Source: an uncultured beta proteobacterium (GTDB lineage: Bacteria; Pseudomonadota; Gammaproteobacteria; Burkholderiales; Burkholderiaceae_C). Taken from it: a stretch of 53,301 nucleotides of DNA. Made by a program: the position numbers and the translations under genes. Numbering within the stretch: position 1 is the stretch's first letter; each line of letters starts with the position of its first letter. The notes under the pieces were generated by a model. The model searched no databases. It saw only the letters and a list, made by a program, of their open reading frames with translations, and was not told where the DNA came from. Shown piece by piece: positions 7,402 to 15,204 of the stretch. The stretch lies in the NCBI GenBank assembly GCA_903906695.1, contig CAIVLG010000098.1:1-53301 (forward strand), in the 5' to 3' direction.

Positions 7402-8964
7402 ATGACTTCAGAAGTAGAACCAAATGTGTTGGATCAGCCGAAACGAATTCGGGCTGCGGAATACGTTCGGATGTCGACAGAACACCAGCAGTACTCCACC
7501 GAAAACCAGGCCGACAAGATCCGAGAATATGCTGCGCATCATGGCATGGAAATCGTGCGCACTTATGCCGACGAGGGAAAAAGCGGACTGAACATTGGTG
7601 GACGCCTGGCATTGCAACAACTGATCAAGGATGTTGAAGAAGGCCCGATCGATTTCCAGATAGTTCTTGTTTATGACGTCAGCCGCTGGGGTCGGTTCCA
7701 AGATGCTGACGAGGCGGCATTCTACGAATACAAGCTCAAGAGAAAAGGCATCCTGGTCACCTACGTGGCCGAGCAGTTCGAGAACGATGGCTCACCAGTT
7801 TCAACAATAGTCAAAGGCGTTAAACGCGCAATGGCCGGTGAATACAGCCGAGAATTGTCTGCCAAGGTGTTTGCTGGCCAATGCCGCCTGATTGAGCTTG
7901 GCTATCGCCAGGGCGGCCCCGCTGGCTTCGGATTGCGTCGTACCTTGATTGATCAGACGGGCTCCATCAAAACCGAGCTTGCCCGTGGGGAGCACAAGAG
8001 CTTGCAAACGGATCGGGTAATTCTGATGCCCGGACCGGAGCAGGAAGTCGAGACGGTCAGTCAGATCTACCGCTGGTTCGTTGATGAGGGCATCCCGGAA
8101 TCAGAAATCGCGACCCGCCTCAACGACAAAGGGGTTCTCACCGATCTGGAGCGCAACTGGACACGCTCCACCGTTCGGGAAGTTCTGAGCAACGAAAAAT
8201 ACGTGGGCAACAACGTCTACAACCGCATTTCCTTCAAGCTCAAGAAGCACCGCATCGTCAATCAGCCGGACATGTGGATAAAGAAGGAAGGTGCGTTCGA
8301 AGCCATTGTGGCGCCCGAAGTGTTCTACATGGCGCAAGGCATCATTCGAGCCAGGGCGCATCGCTTCAGCAACCAAGAGTTGATAGAAAAGCTGCGCAAG
8401 CTCTACGAGCACCGTGGTTTTCTTTCCGGCCTGATCATCGACGAGGCAGAAGGCATGCCGTCAGCCGCTGCCTACATCCACCGCTTTGGCAGCCTGATCC
8501 GGGCTTACGAGGCCGTGGGTTTTACGCCAGATCGTGACTATCGGTTTCTCGAGGTAAACAAGTTCCTGCGGAAACTGCACCCTGAAATCATCAGCCAGAC
8601 CGAGCGCGAAATTGCCAACCTCGGTGGCACCGTGGTACGCGATCCCGCAACAGACCTGCTTCGAGTGAACCAGGATTTCAGCATCTCGATCGTGCTGGCG
8701 CGATGCCAAACCCATGACAACGGCCGTCACCGGTGGAAAGTGCGGTTCGATACCAGCCTGGCTCCCGACATCACGGTCGCCGTGCGATTGAACCAACCCA
8801 ATAATGCGCCACTGGATTACTACCTTCTCCCCCGCCTGGACTTCGGACTACCACGCATTAGCTTGGCAGAGCACAACGGCATCGAGTTTGAAAGTTACCG
8901 GTTTGACAGCCTGGATTACCTCCATGGCATGGCAGAACTTACCCGTATCAGGAGGGCCGCGTGA
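7402..8964 (+). CDS. Large serine recombinase
   Basis: The product has 520 residues. Residues 17-160 form the resolvase catalytic domain, with YVRMSTEHQQYSTENQ placing the nucleophile at S25, and VYDVSRWGRFQD carrying the conserved D-x-x-R-x-x-R cluster near residue 95. A recombinase domain follows (about 180-290: GFGLRR, then GVLTDLERNWTRSTVREVL). The C-terminal part lacks the four-cysteine zinc ribbon of phage integrases of this family. The gene overlaps the next one by four bases, so recombinase and ParB-like proteins are made together. It is the likely mover of the 6.9-12.1 kb cassette. Confidence 0.9.
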   Translation: MTSEVEPNVLDQPKRIRAAEYVRMSTEHQQYSTENQADKIREYAAHHGMEIVRTYADEGKSGLNIGGRLALQQLIKDVEEGPIDFQIVLVYDVSRWGRFQDADEAAFYEYKLKRKGILVTYVAEQFENDGSPVSTIVKGVKRAMAGEYSRELSAKVFAGQCRLIELGYRQGGPAGFGLRRTLIDQTGSIKTELARGEHKSLQTDRVILMPGPEQEVETVSQIYRWFVDEGIPESEIATRLNDKGVLTDLERNWTRSTVREVLSNEKYVGNNVYNRISFKLKKHRIVNQPDMWIKKEGAFEAIVAPEVFYMAQGIIRARAHRFSNQELIEKLRKLYEHRGFLSGLIIDEAEGMPSAAAYIHRFGSLIRAYEAVGFTPDRDYRFLEVNKFLRKLHPEIISQTEREIANLGGTVVRDPATDLLRVNQDFSISIVLARCQTHDNGRHRWKVRFDTSLAPDITVAVRLNQPNNAPLDYYLLPRLDFGLPRISLAEHNGIEFESYRFDSLDYLHGMAELTRIRRAA

Positions 8965-9863
8965 GCAAAGAGCACCCAAGCAGCGAATTGCAGATGATTC
9001 CGATTGCCCAGATCGAAGTCCTTAATCCACGTGATCGCAATAACCGAGTTTTTAACGAAATCGTCGGAAACATCAAAGACATCGGACTGAAGAAGCCAAT
9101 CACCGTGACGCCACGAACGGATCCGCAAGGGGCTGTGCGTTTTCTGTTGATCTGTGGTGAGGGTCGTCTCAAGGCATTCAAGTCTCTGGGCGAAACCACG
9201 ATCCCCGCCATGGTGGTGCAAGTCAGTGATGAAGATGCATTCATCATGAGCCTGACAGAGAATGTTGCCCGTCGTCAAGTTGGGAGCTTGGAACTGCTCG
9301 CGGGTATCGAGCAATTGCGTGATCAAGGTTACGACAAGCGTGCTATCGCCAAGAAGACCGGTCTGACTGTCGAATATGTCAACGGCATATTGCAGCTCCT
9401 GAAGAACGGGGAGGAACGTTTGCTCGTGGCAGTCGAGCGCGGTCGCATTCCGCTCAAAGCCGCGTTGGCCATAGCGGGGGCAGGCAACGATGACAAGGCC
9501 GTCCAAGTCGCTATGCAAGACGCCTATGAATCTGGCGAGTTGCGCGGCCACCAATTGCTTCAGGCTCGCCGAGTTATAGAGCGTCGACGATCAGGTGGAC
9601 GGGCGATCGCGCGCGGCGCGCAACGAAAAACTCTAGACGTCACCTCGTCAAGTCTTGTCAGAACATATAAGAAAGAGGTCGGACGACAAAAACTGTTAAT
9701 CAGGAAAGCTGAGTTTGCACAGCAGCGCTTGCTGTTCGTAGTGCAAGCCCTGCGCCAAATTTTGGCAGATGAAAACTTCACCAATCTGCTCAGGGCCGAG
9801 GGACTGGACACGCTGCCGAAATATATCTCCGACCGGGTTTTCGCAGGAGGCTACTCTGCATGA
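8961..9863 (+). CDS. ParB/RepB-type DNA-binding protein 1
   Basis: Start GTG 8961 overlaps the recombinase stop. The 300-residue protein has a ParB N-terminal domain (residues 12-110: PIAQIEVLNPRDRNNR, then LICGEGRLKAFKSLG with the GxxR nucleotide-binding motif and LTENVARRQ), followed by a helix-turn-helix region (KRAIAKKTGLTVEYVNGILQ). The C-terminal part is like the RepB plasmid-partition domain. In plasmids such proteins bind centromere-like sites with a ParA ATPase; no parA is present here, so recombination or copy control is more likely than segregation. Confidence 0.85.
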   Translation: MSKEHPSSELQMIPIAQIEVLNPRDRNNRVFNEIVGNIKDIGLKKPITVTPRTDPQGAVRFLLICGEGRLKAFKSLGETTIPAMVVQVSDEDAFIMSLTENVARRQVGSLELLAGIEQLRDQGYDKRAIAKKTGLTVEYVNGILQLLKNGEERLLVAVERGRIPLKAALAIAGAGNDDKAVQVAMQDAYESGELRGHQLLQARRVIERRRSGGRAIARGAQRKTLDVTSSSLVRTYKKEVGRQKLLIRKAEFAQQRLLFVVQALRQILADENFTNLLRAEGLDTLPKYISDRVFAGGYSA

Positions 9864-10741
9864 GTGAAATTTCCCTCGGGTTCATTCCGGAGCCCATGAC
9901 GATTCCTTTCGAGCGGATTCTGCCGTCCCGAAAAATGCCCGAAGGCCTGGTGAACTCACGCAAGTTCAAGCAGATCCTGTCGTCCATTGATGCCGTGGGC
10001 ATGATCGAGCCTCTGACGATTCACAAAGCAGACAAGGTCAGTGGTCTGCACCTATTACTGGATGGTCATATCCGACTCCTCGCACTCAAGGAGTTGGGAT
10101 TTGCCGATGCGCCCTGTCTCATTGCCACCGACGATGAAAGCTACACCTATAACAACAGGATAAATCGGCTGTCCACGATTCAGGAACATTTGATGATTCG
10201 CCGCATGGTGAACCAAGGTGTGACGCCGGAACGTCTGGCCAATGCATTGACGGTGGACGTCGGTCACATTGTCAGGAAAATGAATCTACTCGATGGCATC
10301 TGTGCAGAAGCTGCGACGCTGTTGAAGGACAAACATTTTTCAGCGCATTTGGGCAGCGTGCTTCGCAAGATGAAGCCAACCAGACAAGTTGAATGCATCG
10401 AGCTGATGGTGGCAACGAACAACATTACTGTGGCCTATTGTCAAGCCTTGCTCGCTGCCACACCGAGCCATATGCTGGTTGGCGCTGCCAAGCCGAAGAA
10501 GATCCGAGGCGTAACGGCCGAACAAATGGCCAAGATGGAGCGCGAAATGGCCAATGTGGAAGTACAGTTCAAGTTGGTCGAGCAATCCTATGGCCAAGAC
10601 GTGCTCAACCTGGTTCTCGCCAAAGGCTATTTGGTCAAGCTTCTGGACAACAAGGCTGTGACTCGCTTTCTTAAGCAAAACCAGCCTGATGTTCTCGGTG
10701 AATTTGAGAATATTGTCCAGACCGTGTCGCTGGAAAAGTAG
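9860..10741 (+). CDS. ParB/RepB-type DNA-binding protein 2
   Basis: This 293-residue protein overlaps gene 1 of the pair by ATGA at 9860-9863. It has a divergent ParB-like N-terminus (IPFERILPSRKMPEG, LLLDGHIRLLALKELG, in which the usual GExR is replaced by DGHIR) and a helix-turn-helix region near residues 105-135. The rest matches the RepB plasmid-partition C-terminal domain (KMKPTRQVECIELM). Two dissimilar ParB-like proteins side by side suggest a heteromeric complex. No ATPase partner is encoded nearby. Confidence 0.8.
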   Translation: MSEISLGFIPEPMTIPFERILPSRKMPEGLVNSRKFKQILSSIDAVGMIEPLTIHKADKVSGLHLLLDGHIRLLALKELGFADAPCLIATDDESYTYNNRINRLSTIQEHLMIRRMVNQGVTPERLANALTVDVGHIVRKMNLLDGICAEAATLLKDKHFSAHLGSVLRKMKPTRQVECIELMVATNNITVAYCQALLAATPSHMLVGAAKPKKIRGVTAEQMAKMEREMANVEVQFKLVEQSYGQDVLNLVLAKGYLVKLLDNKAVTRFLKQNQPDVLGEFENIVQTVSLEK

Positions 10742-12130
10742 ATGCGTCAACGGGAGTCGGCAACAACTTCTGCGCCACCCGTCACATCTGCCAAAGATTT
10801 TGCGGCTGCGGCCACTGCATCCGAGAATGATGCCAGCGATGTGCCGATGGTCGCCCATCGAAGTCCCCCACAGCCAGATTCAGCGTGTCTTTATGGATTG
10901 ATTGGCGATGTGGCGCTGGCCGGCAGTGACAACTCAGAAACCAACCCATACGCGATCGCTGCCAACTTTATGGCCTATCTTTCTTGTGCCATTGGACGCA
11001 GCGCCTATCTTCCAATCGGAAACACTGGGCATCACGCACGCCTTTTTTGCTTGCACATCGGCAGGTCCGGTCGCGGACGCAAGGGCGACGCCCTATCTCT
11101 TGTCATGCGACTGGATCAGGCGCTGCGGGAACTGAATGCCGACGTCGCGCCTCAGATTCACCGAGGTGGACTATCCACTCGAGAGGGGTTGGTGGCCCTG
11201 ATTCATGACGGCTACAAACAGGGAGCGCAAGAAATCCCGCCGATCAATGACAAACGCCTTTGGGTGGTCGAATCAGAATTCGCCAATGTTCTGCACCAAA
11301 GCCGTCGCGGAGGAAACACGCTGTCAGCAGCACTTCGTGACTGTTGGGACGGCGTCAGTCTTAAACCCGCGACAAAGACCAATCGCCTGTTCGCAAGCTA
11401 TCCTCATCTGTGTTTGAGCGGAGCAATCTCGCCCACAGAATTGATGGGGTTGATGACGGCCCGGGAAATGACCAATGGTTTCGCCAATCGCTTCATGATG
11501 ATCTGGGCAGAACGGTCGCAGATCTTGCCGTTTCCGAAGGCAACGTCACAGGCCAAGGTGGATTCACTGGCCAGGAAAGTGTTGGAAATTCTCGAGTTCG
11601 TTCGTGCGGACGAGTACCACGTCCGGGATGAGCTCAGATTGGAACTCACTGCACAGGCACAGTGGCGTTACGCGCATCTCTATCGTGGTGAACTCAACGA
11701 CGAGGGCGGTATTGATCTCGTCAGCGGTCTACTGGAACGCCGGGCGCCGATGCTTTTGCGTCTGGCAATGCTGTTTGCCCTGAGCGACGTGCAATTGCGC
11801 ATTGACGTTGTGCACATCGATGCCGCCATGGCATGGATGCAATATGTGGCAGCATCCGTTCGGTACGTCTTCGTCAGTGCCGCAGAAGAAGAAAAGATAG
11901 CGCTGTCGCGCAAATTGTCAAACCAGCTGTTTGATTTCCTGCAAACGCGTGGCGCGGCCACGCGCAGTCAAATCAACACGGAGTGCTTTGCCGGGCGAGC
12001 GTCCAAAACACAAATAGACGCAGCCATCGAGCACCTGTTGACGGCTACGCCGCCAAAGATTTGCTTGCAGCTACTGAATCGCCCCCAAGAGACTCCTGGC
12101 ACGCCAACAAGGGTCTATCGCCTCGTCTAA
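10742..12130 (+). CDS. DUF3987 (YfjI-like) protein
   Basis: ATG 10742 follows the stop of the previous gene without a gap. The first 60 residues are low-complexity. The core (about 60-400) matches DUF3987/YfjI: GNTGHHARLFCLHIGRSGRGRKG near residue 95 aligns with the family's Walker-A-like GRKG motif, and later LWVVESEFANVL corresponds to its Walker-B-like strand, then LSGAISPTEL and NGFANRFMMIWAERS. Family members occur in mobile elements next to primases and are treated as primase- or helicase-associated ATPase-like proteins; activity is unproven. It closes the cassette. Confidence 0.8.
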   Translation: MRQRESATTSAPPVTSAKDFAAAATASENDASDVPMVAHRSPPQPDSACLYGLIGDVALAGSDNSETNPYAIAANFMAYLSCAIGRSAYLPIGNTGHHARLFCLHIGRSGRGRKGDALSLVMRLDQALRELNADVAPQIHRGGLSTREGLVALIHDGYKQGAQEIPPINDKRLWVVESEFANVLHQSRRGGNTLSAALRDCWDGVSLKPATKTNRLFASYPHLCLSGAISPTELMGLMTAREMTNGFANRFMMIWAERSQILPFPKATSQAKVDSLARKVLEILEFVRADEYHVRDELRLELTAQAQWRYAHLYRGELNDEGGIDLVSGLLERRAPMLLRLAMLFALSDVQLRIDVVHIDAAMAWMQYVAASVRYVFVSAAEEEKIALSRKLSNQLFDFLQTRGAATRSQINTECFAGRASKTQIDAAIEHLLTATPPKICLQLLNRPQETPGTPTRVYRLV

Positions 12131-12464
12131 TCTGACGCAATCAGAGTCACTCGGATTCGGGTTAGGGTTTTCACTGAGCTCATTTCGCACACTTCGAAGC
12201 CAATGGACATGGTGCAACTCATTGTCACGAAACACATTTCGCACATTTCGCACATTTCCAGCGTGTTGAATACCGGGAGGTCTGCAGTGGTGGATCCGAT
12301 GGTTAAAGTGCACCGAGTTCTGTGTCTGTTTGACCCTGATACGAGGCGTTCGCGGGTTTTGCTTATGAGACAAGAATTTGCCCCAAGCCGACGGCCACGA
12401 TCTGGGGAGCGGCCGTTCGTTGCGACGGTGCAGGAAGCCAAAGCGGCCGCTCGCTAGCGGATCA
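12131..12464. other. Right flank of the cassette, no gene
   Basis: This 334-base gap lies between convergent genes. It holds three tandem 9-base units (see 12233-12259), a related fragment at 12181-12196, and open frames on both strands that lack ribosome sites. I see no obvious att core. Confidence 0.45.
12233..12259. repeat. Three tandem CACATTTCG units
   Basis: CACATTTCG occurs at 12233-12241 and 12242-12250, with a third copy at 12251-12259 that ends in C. A further CATTTCGCACACTTCG lies at 12181-12196. The spacing is exact. They could be binding sites for the ParB-like proteins or the recombinase; they are too short for CRISPR. Confidence 0.6.
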
Positions 12465-13196
12465 TTATCGTTGATTGTTGGCAAGTCTGACCGAGTAATC
12501 TGGCAGGCGGGCGCGCCGCCCGTTGGCTTCAATGCGCCGGGCATCGATCAGAAAGCCAAGACGCGTGCGGAAGAAGCCGTCGCCCGTCAGATTGGGTCCG
12601 TCGCAATGCCCCATGGCTGCGCCCACCACACGCCCGGCAGCTTGCCAGTCCGCTGTGCAGGCACTCAGCACCAAGGAATCGTAATAATCAACCGGCACGC
12701 CCTGCACACGCCCCTGTTCCAGGCGCCGTAGCGGACCGCAGCTGTCGCGGATGCGAGCGAATTCCTGCGCCAGCGACAGTCGCTCTGCGGCAGTCAAGGG
12801 CCGACGCATCGCGTAAAGCTGCGAAAGCTGCTCGGGCGAGTGCATGGCCACAAAAGGACGACCGTCGATCTCAGGCACTCGCACCCTGAGCAGCGGCCCG
12901 GGCCACCCTGCAAGTTGGTCGCAGGCCATCGCCTCAAAGATCGCGTCGCCGACGTTGTCGCCGCTCCAGACAGTCACCGCGTCCGCCTGTTCCAGCTCCA
13001 GGCGAGCGATGAGTGCGCGCCATTGAGAACCGAGCGCCTTGTCGTCGAGCGGACCGTGTGCCAAGCCGTCGAAAAACCCGACCACGGCGCCCGGCATGCC
13101 GCACGAGGCGCAGGCCGCTCGAACGCAGCCCACGGCACTGTCCCCCAGCACCAAATGAATACTATTGCCCGGTGCAGGCGGCGCTGCCAAAGTCAT
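12465..13196 (-). CDS. DUF1835 domain protein
   Basis: The 243-residue product matches the DUF1835/DUF3658 pair: IHLVLGDSAVGCVRAAC at the N-terminus, GFFDGLAHGPLDD near residue 38, VWSGDNVGDAIFEAMAC near residue 75, and a C-terminal GDGFFRTRLGFLID. DUF1835 proteins are cytoplasmic and of unknown activity. It starts nine bases after the EF-hand gene stop and is the last gene of the minus-strand operon. It ends just beside the mobile cassette, so the cassette did not interrupt it. Confidence 0.8.
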   Translation of the reverse strand: MTLAAPPAPGNSIHLVLGDSAVGCVRAACASCGMPGAVVGFFDGLAHGPLDDKALGSQWRALIARLELEQADAVTVWSGDNVGDAIFEAMACDQLAGWPGPLLRVRVPEIDGRPFVAMHSPEQLSQLYAMRRPLTAAERLSLAQEFARIRDSCGPLRRLEQGRVQGVPVDYYDSLVLSACTADWQAAGRVVGAAMGHCDGPNLTGDGFFRTRLGFLIDARRIEANGRRARLPDYSVRLANNQR

Positions 13197-13205
13197 CTTC
13201 GTGAG

Positions 13206-13667
13206 CTACTTCTTGGCCTTGGCGGTCGAACCAGTTTCGGCCATCATCTTGCGCTGGTAGTCCATGCATTCCTGCATCGACAGCTTGTCGTCGTTATTGG
13301 TGTCGGCCGCTTCAAAATAAGCCATGCGCGCCGTCACGACCTCTTTGAACGAGAGCTTGCCGTCGCCATTGGTGTTGGCGCGCTTAAGACGCTCTAGCAT
13401 GCCTTTGGTCATGCCCGGGACTGACTCCAGGTCGGCAATGATGACATAGCCCGAGGCGTCTGGATGCAGGGCGCGCCAGCCGTTGAGCACGTCCTGATGG
13501 AACTCGTCGAGCGAGACATATCCATCATGGTTGAAATCCGCCGCCACGCAGGCCGCTTTCAAGCGATCGGAGGCGGGAGCCGGGGCTTTGGCTGCGGGCG
13601 TTGCGGCCTGCGCGGCAAGCGCCAGAAAACTCAGCCCCAGCGCAAAATGGAAATTTTTGAAGTTCAT
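13206..13667 (-). CDS. Exported EF-hand calcium-binding protein
   Basis: Two starts are possible, 13673 and 13667. AGGAGA lies too close to the first and at good distance from the second, so I use 13667. A signal peptide (to AAQA, about residue 22) leads into a Pro/Ala-rich linker. Three EF-hand loops follow: DFNHDGYVSLDE, NTNGDGKLSFKE and DTNNDDKLSMQE, each with the D/N-x-D/N-x-D-G pattern and a final acidic residue. The third has D in place of the usual G. The protein should bind Ca2+ in the periplasm or outside. It belongs to the secreted-protein operon. Confidence 0.85.
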   Translation of the reverse strand: MNFKNFHFALGLSFLALAAQAATPAAKAPAPASDRLKAACVAADFNHDGYVSLDEFHQDVLNGWRALHPDASGYVIIADLESVPGMTKGMLERLKRANTNGDGKLSFKEVVTARMAYFEAADTNNDDKLSMQECMDYQRKMMAETGSTAKAKK

Positions 13668-13679
13668 GCTCATATCTCC

Positions 13680-14561
13680 TTACCACCACCAGTTTTGATT
13701 CGTGCTGCCATTGCAGCCCCACGTAACGACGCGCTGTCCGTTGCGAGCGACACCCTCCCAGACCGCAAGACACTTGCCATTGAGCTGGCTCACGATGTCG
13801 CGGCCTCTGGCCTGCCAGCGCTGATTGGGTGCCCCCGAGCATTGCCAGACAATCATCTTGCCACCGTCATTCGGATTGGCATCCGCGATGTCCAGGCACA
13901 GATTGCCCACAACAATTTCGCCATTTCGACCCCAGTAAAAGCGTTGGTTTGCGCCACCATTGCAAGCCCAGATCTGAACCGGCGATCCAGGACCAATCCC
14001 GCCATTGACCTTGTCCACGTCCAGGCACAGGCCACCTACGCTGCGAAATTGACCGCCGCCCTGGCCACCGCCTTGCCAACCTTGCCCACCCTGCCAACCT
14101 TGCCCTCCCTGCCCAGGCGGAGGGTAGCCCTGGTTGTCATTCGGTCGGTTGTTGTTACTGTTGTGATTGGCAATCAGCGCCAAGCCTGCAATGGCAGCAA
14201 CCGCCGCAATGGCGTAACCTGCATTGGATCCCCCTTGGCTCGTTGCCTGAGGTCCACGCGTCACATGGAAGCGCCCTCCGCAGCCTTGATTTACCCATAG
14301 TTCCTTGCCGCTCAAGTCATACCCCCAACTCTTCCCGAAGCGGCAACTGCCACGCATTTGTTGCGACAAATCAACTTGTGTGACGTTATCGGGCAGCCGG
14401 TAGGAGTTGTAGCCACCACCGGATAGCAGCTCAACTTCCATTGCAGCATCCTGCGCCATTGGTTGGATGTCACCTTGCTCACGCTGCGCGAAAGTGCCTC
14501 CACTGAAACTCAGAGACATGGCGGTCAGCAAAACACCGCCCTTCTTGCAAAAAAGTTTCAT
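13680..14561 (-). CDS. Secreted DUF3011 / ricin-B lectin protein
   Basis: Start ATG 14561 gives a signal peptide (to about residue 25). A DUF3011-like region follows (near residues 50-105: CRFGKSWGYD, LWVNQGCGGRF), then a hydrophobic stretch, and a linker rich in Gly, Gln and Trp with direct repeats of GGQGWQ. The last 120 residues form a ricin B-type lectin domain with the repeated QxW pattern (ANQRFYW, PNQRWQA, TNQNWWW) and GLCLD/NLCLD starts. It probably binds a surface glycan. Together with the PliI-like and EF-hand genes it suggests a cell-envelope function. The C-terminus ends on the last QxW, so the domain is complete. Confidence 0.83.
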   Translation of the reverse strand: MKLFCKKGGVLLTAMSLSFSGGTFAQREQGDIQPMAQDAAMEVELLSGGGYNSYRLPDNVTQVDLSQQMRGSCRFGKSWGYDLSGKELWVNQGCGGRFHVTRGPQATSQGGSNAGYAIAAVAAIAGLALIANHNSNNNRPNDNQGYPPPGQGGQGWQGGQGWQGGGQGGGQFRSVGGLCLDVDKVNGGIGPGSPVQIWACNGGANQRFYWGRNGEIVVGNLCLDIADANPNDGGKMIVWQCSGAPNQRWQARGRDIVSQLNGKCLAVWEGVARNGQRVVTWGCNGSTNQNWWW

Positions 14562-14616
14562 ATTCGACCTTTCATTTGAGTTGAGAAAAGACTGGAAATA
14601 ACTTGAACGACTTGCA

Positions 14617-15204
14617 TCAGTAATCGATGATCCGATCCGGCCGGAGTACCCAGCCGGCCTCGCCTGCTTTGAGCTTGTACTGAATCTGGCGCGTGCCGCC
14701 GGTCGGTTGTGCATTGCTGTCGCCATCGCGGTAGACCGGAAAGCGGCGCACCAGCGTGCTCTCCACGACCCTGAATTCGTCGTGGCCCATGTAGCCCTTG
14801 GATGCCTTGGCATCGTCCTGCAGGGGTGGCAGATAGATTTCGCTGAGCGAGCGGCGTTTGTTGGCCGCAAAAGCGACCAGTGACCCATAGGAGCCGCTGC
14901 CGGCCGAAGTTACATAGACGTAAATCTCCGGTGAGCCATCGACGTTCAGGTCGGCCACCTCGGCCATCGTCACTGCTCCGTCGATCTCGTGCTCAATCAC
15001 CGCGTTGTTGCGCTTGAGTCCTTTCGGTTCGATGCGCAGCCGGTTAACCGAGCCAACGTTGGCGCTGCTGACGCGAAAGCTCACGCCTTGCAACGACAGC
15101 GTCTGGTCAAAGCCAGCGCCAGTGGCCGGGCTGGAAAAGGACGCCAGCGCCAGCAAGCCCAGTGCGGCGACCAGATCAACCATCCGATGCAAACGAGCTT
15201 TCAT
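14617..15204 (-). CDS. PliI-like inhibitor of I-type lysozyme
   Basis: ATG 15204 overlaps the stop of the giant gene (ATGA), so translation is coupled. After a signal peptide (about residues 1-29) the 195-residue protein shows the PliI pattern: LSLQGVSFRVSSANVGSVN, then EIDGAVTMAEVADLNVDGSP, the loop SAGSGSYGSLVAF, and MGHDEFRVVE with PTGGTRQIQYKL. The SGSYGS loop is the part of PliI proteins that enters the lysozyme active site. Family members protect against invertebrate-type lysozyme in the periplasm, so this bacterium may live with or inside invertebrates or protists. Confidence 0.85.
   Translation of the reverse strand: MKARLHRMVDLVAALGLLALASFSSPATGAGFDQTLSLQGVSFRVSSANVGSVNRLRIEPKGLKRNNAVIEHEIDGAVTMAEVADLNVDGSPEIYVYVTSAGSGSYGSLVAFAANKRRSLSEIYLPPLQDDAKASKGYMGHDEFRVVESTLVRRFPVYRDGDSNAQPTGGTRQIQYKLKAGEAGWVLRPDRIIDY

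Noticed and set aside
9560..9811. Minus-strand frames opposite the ParB-like genes
   Set aside because: Plus-strand frames are coupled by overlaps and have clear domains.
12233..12259. CRISPR-like array
   Set aside because: Units of 9 bases without spacers and no cas genes.
13564..14888. A 109-codon upstream extension of the lectin gene
   Set aside because: The extension overlaps the PliI-like gene and lacks similarity; a signal peptide begins at ATG 14561.
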